The notes under the pieces were generated by a model. It had not been told where the DNA came from and did not search any database. It saw nothing but the letters and a program-made list of their open reading frames with translations. The translations under genes were made by a program, and so were the position numbers. DNA of 6,591 nucleotides from Mageeibacillus sp. UBA5439 (GTDB taxonomy: Bacteria; Bacillota; Clostridia; Saccharofermentanales; DTU023), in the NCBI GenBank assembly GCA_002427505.1, contig DIRJ01000041.1, positions 1 to 6,591 on the forward strand, written 5' to 3'. Every line of letters starts with the position of its first letter. Position 1 is the stretch's first letter. Below are positions 1 to 4,814 of the stretch, piece by piece.

Positions 1-4
1 AAAC

Positions 5-15
5 GTGCCTGGCAC
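5..15 (-). other. Palindrome GTGCC-A-GGCAC after the operon, possible terminator or repeat element
   Basis: The element lies 20 nt past the TAG stop of the transglutaminase-like gene. The minus strand reads GGTGCCAGGCACG followed by TTT at the window edge. The arms are perfect around a single base, so as RNA it would fold as a 4-bp stem with a 3-nt loop, which is short for a terminator. Any longer T-run lies outside the window. It could equally be one copy of a dispersed intergenic palindrome. Confidence 0.35.
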
Positions 16-35
16 CAATTCATGCACAAGTTAAA

Positions 36-1235
36 CTAGTGGTTGATGTAGTGGAGGAAGTCTGCATAGTAGGCTTCCGGGAAATGCTCGTAGTCTTCGT
101 CGAGGGGCAGGTAGAAATAATAATCGTAGACATACTCCTGCCCCGGTACATCGTCGCTGAAAGTATCATTCCAGGTCGTGTCTACCAGCACCGGTTCACT
201 GCCGTCACAGGGATAAATCATATTCCAGGCATGACTGGAAATGTCGTCTTCATTGCCATAGACATATGCCGCATTAATACCTGCGTACTGAGCTATCAGG
301 GCGAAGCCTCTGGCATAGCCTGCGCATACGGCAGTATAGTCGGGGGCGGCCAGAGCATTGTAGGCCTCCTGGTAGGCATCATAATGTTCCAGATAGGTCA
401 GACTTTCAGGGTCATAACCGATCGGCGCATAGGTAATTCTTCTGGCAATGAAATCGTGAATCTTCTTTGCATAGGCCTTTTCGCCCTCAAAATCTGTAAA
501 GCCGGCTACTGGAACAGGGTTATCCCTCAGGAATTCTACAGCGGCCACCCGCGCTGCCTGATCGTATGCCGGCTCCTTATACTCCAGCTTTATAGTCGCC
601 AGATACTTAGCATTCAGCTCATCGAATTCAACATACATATCAATAATTTCGTATGCGCTGAACAGATAATAGGACATGGCAGTTTCGCAGGCTGCATACA
701 CTATGTCTTTTTCCAGGTCCTCATCACAATAAAAGTCTTCTCTGATATAAAAACTGAAGTCAAAATCATTATTTAAAAACTTGTGCAGGATATACTTCGT
801 CACATCATTTTGTCTGACAAAGGTCGGCACCGCCTGATAGTTTAGCTCTCTTAACCCCAGCACATCCGGGTGCAGGGAGGGATCCTCTTCCCTGACCGGC
901 GTAATTACATCTACCTGACTGGACACTGTAGTGCTTTGGGTCGTAAAGCTTGTGGAGACGCCGGGCTCAGTCGGCCGGGCAGTCGTTTCCGGCAGGACTG
1001 CTTCCCTGCTCTCACTGACGGTTGCCGCCGGTTCAGTCGGTGGCGGGTCGTCTGCAGCCCTGATCAGGATAAAGGTCAGCAGAGAATAAATGATCAGGGC
1101 CAGCAAGGCTGCACTCAAAATTATAATCAGCGGGATTAGCCACTTTTTTTCCTTCCGGCGGCAGAAAAAAAAGCTCAGACCGGAAATCCCGATAATTAAG
1201 AGCGCAATCAAAAGCAGTGCCAGACCTACAGGCAT
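36..1235 (-). CDS. Membrane-anchored transglutaminase-like (Cys-His-Asp) domain protein
   Basis: The protein is 399 residues from the ATG at 1235. Two hydrophobic segments (about residues 2-25 and 33-58) are separated by a basic loop (RRKEKK). A Thr/Ser/Pro-rich linker (about 60-115) follows, then a soluble region ending in a transglutaminase-like core. The core shows the family triad: Cys304 in AVCAGYARG, His335 in SSHAWNM and Asp352 in VLVDTTW. Order and spacing fit the superfamily, which includes crosslinking enzymes, cysteine proteases and peptidoglycan-related enzymes. The intact triad argues for catalysis, but the reaction and substrate cannot be read from sequence. The C-terminal part should lie outside the membrane if the basic loop is cytoplasmic; this is inferred. 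It is the last gene of the operon, 15 nt after the LemA stop. A TTG one codon upstream (1238) is a less likely start because of ribosome-binding-site spacing. Family assignment is firm; function is open. Confidence 0.88.
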   Translation of the reverse strand: MPVGLALLLIALLIIGISGLSFFFCRRKEKKWLIPLIIILSAALLALIIYSLLTFILIRAADDPPPTEPAATVSESREAVLPETTARPTEPGVSTSFTTQSTTVSSQVDVITPVREEDPSLHPDVLGLRELNYQAVPTFVRQNDVTKYILHKFLNNDFDFSFYIREDFYCDEDLEKDIVYAACETAMSYYLFSAYEIIDMYVEFDELNAKYLATIKLEYKEPAYDQAARVAAVEFLRDNPVPVAGFTDFEGEKAYAKKIHDFIARRITYAPIGYDPESLTYLEHYDAYQEAYNALAAPDYTAVCAGYARGFALIAQYAGINAAYVYGNEDDISSHAWNMIYPCDGSEPVLVDTTWNDTFSDDVPGQEYVYDYYFYLPLDEDYEHFPEAYYADFLHYINH

Positions 1236-1241
1236 CAAGAG

Positions 1242-1247
1242 TCCTCC
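1242..1247 (-). promoter_or_regulatory. Ribosome binding site deciding the start of the transglutaminase-like gene
   Basis: The minus strand reads GGAGGA, a near-perfect Shine-Dalgarno. It leaves 6 nt to the ATG at 1235-1233 but only 3 nt to the in-frame TTG at 1238-1236. Normal spacing favours the ATG, so the protein should begin MPVGL rather than one residue earlier. The site lies between the LemA stop codon and the next start, as expected for an operon. Confidence 0.75.
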
Positions 1248-1250
1248 GGA

Positions 1251-1802
1251 TCAGAGTTTCATCGAAAGATCAGCACGTTTCATCGGCTCCGTCTCAAAAA
1301 ATTCACGTGCCTGCTGATGCTGCAAGTTGCCGATCAGGCTGCTGGGAAAAGTGACCAGAAGCTGGTTGAATGATGAAACGTTGGCATTATAGAAACGGCG
1401 CGCTGCCTGCAGGTGGGCTTCAGCATCCTGAATTCCGTCCTGCAGCTTGCTGAACACTTCTGCTGCCCTGAGCTGTGGATATTGTTCCGCCACCAGCCTG
1501 ATACGATCTGTCATCTCATCCATCTGCACCGCAGCTTTTTCCCGTTCAGCCATGCTCATACCTGTGCGCAGACTGACGATCCCTGTCAGTGTCTCCACTT
1601 CGTGGGCAGCGTACTGGCGGACTACTTCCAGCATTTTGGTCAGAGTATCGTAGCGCTTGGTCAGAGCCACATCGATACCGGATTCGCTTTCATCAATTTT
1701 CACAGCCATACGACGAAAGCGGTTGCCCGTCGAGATGGCCCAGATGATCAAGAGCAGCAGGACTGCCGCCGCAACAATTAAGACGATTTCGATTGTTCCC
1801 AT
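1251..1802 (-). CDS. lemA: LemA family membrane protein
   Basis: The 183-residue protein has the usual LemA length and layout. An N-terminal TM helix (about residues 4-24) is followed by a predicted all-helical domain. Family landmarks are visible: the stretch after the TM ending in DVALTKRYDTL (44-54) with VVRQYAAHE just beyond, and the hallmark RRFYNANVSSFN (135-146) followed by FPSSLIG. LemA proteins are widespread membrane-anchored helical-bundle proteins whose biochemical role is unsettled; they often neighbour DUF3137, TPM-domain or peptidase genes. Here the gene lies between a DUF3137 gene (71-nt gap upstream) and a transglutaminase-like gene (15-nt gap downstream), all on one strand. 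An AGAGGG ribosome binding site (1808-1813) lies 5 nt before the ATG. No truncation or frameshift is seen. Confidence 0.93.
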   Translation of the reverse strand: MGTIEIVLIVAAAVLLLLIIWAISTGNRFRRMAVKIDESESGIDVALTKRYDTLTKMLEVVRQYAAHEVETLTGIVSLRTGMSMAEREKAAVQMDEMTDRIRLVAEQYPQLRAAEVFSKLQDGIQDAEAHLQAARRFYNANVSSFNQLLVTFPSSLIGNLQHQQAREFFETEPMKRADLSMKL

Positions 1803-1835
1803 TTTTTCCCTCTTTCTTACTGATCTTCAGCCTGC

Positions 1836-1868
1836 ACAAGCCTGCTCAGGCCGCAGCCGCCGGCTTGT
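1836..1868 (-). repeat. Intercistronic inverted repeat between the DUF3137 and lemA genes
   Basis: In the 71-nt gap between the two genes, the minus-strand transcript would read ACAAGCC, then 19 nt, then GGCTTGT, giving a perfect 7-bp stem. A second, shorter hairpin, GCCTG-AG-CAGGC (1839-1850 region), shares the GGC of the outer right arm, so the two folds exclude one another. No U-run follows, so it is not a standard intrinsic terminator. It could be an RNA-stability or attenuation element, or chance pairing in a GC-rich patch. Confidence 0.4.
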
Positions 1869-1873
1869 ATTTT

Positions 1874-2806
1874 TTAATAAATATTCTCATTCAGCAGGAG
1901 CAGGTCGACGATGTCGGTCACATACTTGATTTCACTGCGAAACCGGTTCCGAATGTTATCAAGGGAGTCCAGTCTGACCCGGTTTAACTCCAGAGAATCA
2001 TGTCTGCTGTCAATAGCAATGTGCACCTGGCTGCCTTCAAAACATAGAGAAGTCGGGGCAGCAGCCAGTTCACCGGCCTGCATAATGTACTCCATAAAAT
2101 GCGGAGTTAAGACATAGAATACTGTATGACCATCCTGGCTGCTGATCTGGTACTTTTTGTTAAAAGCTGCGTTTTCCGTCTCAATATCCGACTTGGGTCT
2201 GAACAGCTGACTCCTGCTTTTTTCTCTCACCAGCAGTCTGGCCGGAAGTTGTTTACCAAAATCGCAGATCATCCATTGACCCTGGAAAACAGTCACATAA
2301 TGGGTGGACGTCGAGCCATCTGCGTCGATGTCAGTTTCTTCCCGCTCCAGATGAATATCTGAGTACAGGATATTCAGGCCACGATACTTGCCCCGCACGA
2401 AATCACTGCCGGAATATCTGTCCCAATTGTCGACCAGCTTAGAAGCTGAAATGATCCGCTCAGCTATCCCCTGGTCCGGCAAATATTCCTGCAAGTCAAA
2501 AATCTCCTGTAAAACCGGCAAGGTAATAGTTTGCCCCAGCAGTATTTTCAGTTTGCGGGAACGCGAGCTCAGGATCAGGCTGCTGCCGGTCCAGAGAAAA
2601 ATCAGCAGACCGATGGCCGGCAGCAGCCAGGTCCAATTTCCCGTGGAAGCCAGGCAGGCTACAAGCACAAAGCCTGCCCCAGGCAAGACTACTGCCAGAA
2701 TCCTGCTCAGGCGAACAGTCTTTTTCAAGCCCTGCATCTGTCTGAGCAATTCCTTGTCACCGGTACTGGCGGAGCCTGCACTGTCTTGATTAAAAGTGTC
2801 TTTCAA
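1874..2806 (-). CDS. DUF3137 family two-TM membrane protein
   Basis: The protein has 310 residues. A polar N-terminus (1-33) is followed by two hydrophobic segments (about 36-53 and 58-79) forming a hairpin, then a roughly 230-residue soluble part. The region from about 130 to 290 resembles DUF3137: a GKYRGLNILYSDIHLE segment, a THYVTVFQGQWMICDF strand pair, FNKKYQI, then HTVFYVLTPHFMEYIMQ. DUF3137 proteins have no established biochemical function but recur next to LemA, as here, so co-function with LemA at the membrane is inferred. It is the first gene of the operon. Translation begins at a TTG (2806-2804): an in-frame TAG lies four codons upstream, no ATG occurs before codon 24, and an AAGGAG sits 6 nt before the TTG. 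Domain call is moderate to good; function is unknown. Confidence 0.82.
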   Translation of the reverse strand: MKDTFNQDSAGSASTGDKELLRQMQGLKKTVRLSRILAVVLPGAGFVLVACLASTGNWTWLLPAIGLLIFLWTGSSLILSSRSRKLKILLGQTITLPVLQEIFDLQEYLPDQGIAERIISASKLVDNWDRYSGSDFVRGKYRGLNILYSDIHLEREETDIDADGSTSTHYVTVFQGQWMICDFGKQLPARLLVREKSRSQLFRPKSDIETENAAFNKKYQISSQDGHTVFYVLTPHFMEYIMQAGELAAAPTSLCFEGSQVHIAIDSRHDSLELNRVRLDSLDNIRNRFRSEIKYVTDIVDLLLLNENIY

Positions 2807-2812
2807 AGTCAG

Positions 2813-2820
2813 CTCCTTCT
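2813..2820 (-). promoter_or_regulatory. Strong Shine-Dalgarno for the DUF3137 TTG start
   Basis: The minus strand reads AGAAGGAG, then CTGACT (6 nt), then the TTG at 2806. The match to anti-Shine-Dalgarno and the ideal spacing justify a TTG start. No in-frame ATG exists between this site and codon 24. Confidence 0.8.
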
Positions 2821-2847
2821 ACAACAATCTTTCTGCTAGTAATTTTT

Positions 2848-2876
2848 GTTATATAGTAACAGCAACAGCCTGTCAA
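2848..2876 (-). promoter_or_regulatory. Near-consensus sigma-A promoter for the DUF3137-lemA-transglutaminase operon
   Basis: On the minus strand the -35 is a perfect TTGACA (2876-2871). After a 17-nt spacer comes a -10 of TATAAC (2853-2848), 5 of 6 matching TATAAT. Transcription should start near 2841, giving a leader of about 34 nt that contains the Shine-Dalgarno. No other comparable promoter is apparent before the two downstream genes, supporting co-transcription. The quality of the match suggests strong housekeeping expression unless repressed. Confidence 0.8.
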
Positions 2877-2900
2877 TGAAGGCTCAGCCGCGATTTAAAG

Positions 2901-2928
2901 CAGACTGAAAGAAAATCAATGCTAGAAT
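2901..2928 (+). promoter_or_regulatory. Candidate extended -10 promoter for the diguanylate cyclase gene
   Basis: TGC-TAGAAT at 2920-2928 fits the extended -10 pattern TGn-TATAAT, with 5 of 6 in the hexamer. The upstream -35 region (around 2900-2906) is poor, which extended -10 promoters tolerate. A start near 2935 would give a leader of about 40 nt. The site does not overlap the divergent minus-strand promoter at 2848-2876. The call rests on the motif alone. Confidence 0.4.
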
Positions 2929-2932
2929 GTTA

Positions 2933-2950
2933 AAGGTAAGCATTCACCTT
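2933..2950 (+). repeat. Imperfect dyad at the expected transcript start of the diguanylate cyclase gene
   Basis: AAGGTAA-GCAT-TCACCTT forms a dyad with 7-nt arms, one mismatch and a 4-nt centre, just downstream of the extended -10. It could be an operator or a weak leader hairpin. It does not include the ribosome binding site. Only one copy is present in the region. Confidence 0.35.
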
Positions 2951-2974
2951 AAGTTGGGAAAGTAATAATAATCA

Positions 2975-4681
2975 ATGAGAAAAATTAGACAATCAGCACT
3001 GGTATTAGCTTTATTGGCAATATTGCTATCCACTGCACCTGTGTCAGCCCAATATTTTCTCACACCAGATGAACAGGATTATATAGACAAGACCGGTATC
3101 ATCCAGGCTGTCTCGCTTCACGGTGCGGCCCCCCTGCAATATGCTGATAAAAAGGGTGAGATTAAAGGTATTTCCATAGAAGTACTGGAAAAAATATCCG
3201 AACTGACGGGACTTGTTTTTGAATATCGCTTACTCGAGTCAGTAGATGATGCATATGACTCACCGGCTGACCTTGTTTTTGGCATATCCGACAGCTATGC
3301 GGATGAAAATATAACCTTGTCACATCCCTTTCTGGAATCACAAACCATACTTTATTTGAATTCCTCTGTAGACCCGGAAGATTTAAGTGAGAAAATATAT
3401 GCCGGTACCATGGGCAGTACTCAGCCCCAAGGGATTTCACTGGAATACACGATCAACTATGAAACACGTGAAGACAGCCTGAATGCGGTGGAAACAGGCC
3501 AAGCGGACTATGGTTACGGTAATGCCTATTCCGTAGCATTTTACACCCTGCAAAACGGATATCAGAACATTATCACCATCCCCCGGGGGAAAGAAGACCG
3601 GGCATATTGTTTCGGAGTTCCCCGAGAAAACAAGCTGCTCCTGTCAATCCTGAACAAGTCAATTGATGCCATCGATGACCGCGAAATGCAGACATTAATC
3701 TTAAATTCGACCACTAACATTGAACGCAGAATCACACCGCATATGATTGTCAGCAGTTACGGTCTGGAGTTAATTGTGCTGGGCACTCTGATCATTACAG
3801 TTTTGTCAGTAAGCATCTTGAAAAATCTGAGAGACAACAAAAAACTGAAACTTCAAAACGAACGTTATCAGATCCTCTCCAATATATCCAATGAGTATAT
3901 GTATGAGTATTATGTCGAGCAAAATGAGCTGCATCTGTCGAAAAATATTATCCATTTGTTTGAAAACCAGGAAATTATGGAAGAGGCGGTAGCAATACTT
4001 AAAGAAGCCTTGCAAAACAGCGCTTTTCTTCAGAGCATCTACCGGATTGAACTGCCGCTTTCAGCAGAGAAAAGAGTTATTTTCAAATCCGTGAGTTCAC
4101 TTATCTGCAACGACAAGGGAAAAGTTTATTCCATTATCGGTAAGCTCATTGATGTCAGCGAAGAAGAAGCTGAAAGGCAGGAGTTGATTAGAAAATCAGA
4201 AACTGACGGTCTGACCGGTCTCTACAATGTCAATACCACTAAAAGGCTCATCAACGAAATAATGGAAAAAAATGATCCTCACAAGCTGGATGCACTCCTG
4301 CTTCTTGACTGTGACAAGTTTAAAGAAATCAATGATACTCATGGCCATTTGCGCGGAGACAGCGTTATCGTCCAGGTCAGTGAAGCCCTGCGAAACACTT
4401 TCCGCAAATCGGATATTATCGGCCGGGTCGGCGGCGATGAATTTTGTATTTATATAGAAAATGTCTCTTCCCGGGACTTTATCATTTCCAAGTATCGTCA
4501 GCTGGTTAATTCTCTGAAACAAATCAATCCTGATGCAGATATTACCGTAAGCCTTGGTGCAGCTCTGTCCAAGGGCGAGAAATCCTACGACGATTTATTT
4601 GCCAAGGCTGATACAGCCCTGTATGTAGTTAAGAACAGCGGCGGCGATAACTTATCCTTCTACAGTGAAAAAAAGCTGTAA
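2975..4681 (+). CDS. Sensor diguanylate cyclase: SBP_bac_3-like domain, TM, PAS-like, GGDEF
   Basis: The 568-residue protein should convert 2 GTP to c-di-GMP in response to an extracytoplasmic ligand. A signal peptide (1-25, cleavage after VSA) precedes a solute-binding domain of the SBP_bac_3 type (about 30-250). A TM helix (about 262-284) and charged linker follow, then a PAS-like segment (about 298-400, ending IIGKLIDVSEEE). The GGDEF domain (about 405-567) opens with DGLTGLYN and has D445xD447, the FKEINDTHGH segment and an intact GGDEF (486-490). RKSD (477-480), five residues ahead, is a complete RxxD inhibitory site, so product feedback is expected. No EAL or HD-GYP domain follows. The ATG at 2975 is the first start after three consecutive in-frame TAA codons. 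Its ribosome binding site (GGGA, 2956-2959) is weak and distant. It is monocistronic by spacing and divergent from the LemA operon. Ligand unknown. Confidence 0.93.
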   Translation: MRKIRQSALVLALLAILLSTAPVSAQYFLTPDEQDYIDKTGIIQAVSLHGAAPLQYADKKGEIKGISIEVLEKISELTGLVFEYRLLESVDDAYDSPADLVFGISDSYADENITLSHPFLESQTILYLNSSVDPEDLSEKIYAGTMGSTQPQGISLEYTINYETREDSLNAVETGQADYGYGNAYSVAFYTLQNGYQNIITIPRGKEDRAYCFGVPRENKLLLSILNKSIDAIDDREMQTLILNSTTNIERRITPHMIVSSYGLELIVLGTLIITVLSVSILKNLRDNKKLKLQNERYQILSNISNEYMYEYYVEQNELHLSKNIIHLFENQEIMEEAVAILKEALQNSAFLQSIYRIELPLSAEKRVIFKSVSSLICNDKGKVYSIIGKLIDVSEEEAERQELIRKSETDGLTGLYNVNTTKRLINEIMEKNDPHKLDALLLLDCDKFKEINDTHGHLRGDSVIVQVSEALRNTFRKSDIIGRVGGDEFCIYIENVSSRDFIISKYRQLVNSLKQINPDADITVSLGAALSKGEKSYDDLFAKADTALYVVKNSGGDNLSFYSEKKL

Positions 4682-4714
4682 GTCTCAGGCACAGGTCTTT
4701 ACACTGCTAAGTTA

Positions 4715-4734
4715 AGGCGGCCGGCCGGCCGCCT
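4715..4734 (+). terminator. GC-rich perfect palindrome, possible terminator of the diguanylate cyclase gene
   Basis: A perfect 20-bp palindrome, AGGCGGCCGG followed directly by its reverse complement, starts 33 nt after the TAA stop. As RNA it can form an 8-bp, almost all-GC stem with a GGCC loop. What follows (CTTCGATTATTCATTT) is T-rich but interrupted rather than a clean T-run, so termination efficiency is uncertain. The palindrome contains two overlapping GGCCGGCC 8-mers. Confidence 0.5.
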
Positions 4735-4747
4735 CTTCGATTATTCA

Positions 4748-4768
4748 TTTAGCTGACGATAAGCTAAA
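4748..4768 (+). repeat. Inverted repeat upstream of the clostripain-family gene
   Basis: TTTAGCT, a 7-nt centre (GACGATA) and AGCTAAA form perfect 7-bp arms. The right arm overlaps TAAAAT (4765-4770), a possible -10 hexamer with no good -35, which would start transcription near 4777. It could be an operator over that promoter or a second RNA hairpin after the GC palindrome. Confidence 0.35.
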
Positions 4769-4778
4769 ATTGATAAAT

Positions 4779-4790
4779 AGAGTTTACTCT
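4779..4790 (+). repeat. Short dyad in the leader of the clostripain-family gene
   Basis: AGAGT-TT-ACTCT is a perfect 5-bp-arm dyad centred 30 nt before the ATG. A TTGATA (4770-4775) and a TAAAAT (4795-4800) flank it, but their 19-nt spacing would place the transcript start on the ribosome binding site, so I do not call them a promoter. The dyad may be an operator, or chance. Confidence 0.25.
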
Positions 4791-4814
4791 GAAATAAAAT
4801 TGCGAGGTTGATCT

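Noticed and set aside
39..776. A 245-codon open frame on the plus strand
   Set aside because: It lies wholly antisense to the transglutaminase-like gene, whose catalytic motifs are clear, and its translation shows no recognisable domain or ribosome binding site.
2877..2974. A c-di-GMP or other riboswitch upstream of the cyclase
   Set aside because: The leader after the likely start is only about 40 nt, too short for a known riboswitch aptamer, and no aptamer core is seen.
4162..4522. Minus-strand 108-codon frame and plus-strand 61-codon frame over the GGDEF domain
   Set aside because: Both are shadows of the GGDEF-coding sequence.
4770..4800. TTGATA and TAAAAT as a promoter for the peptidase gene
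   Set aside because: The 19-nt spacing is long, and the transcript would begin on the ribosome binding site, leaving almost no leader.
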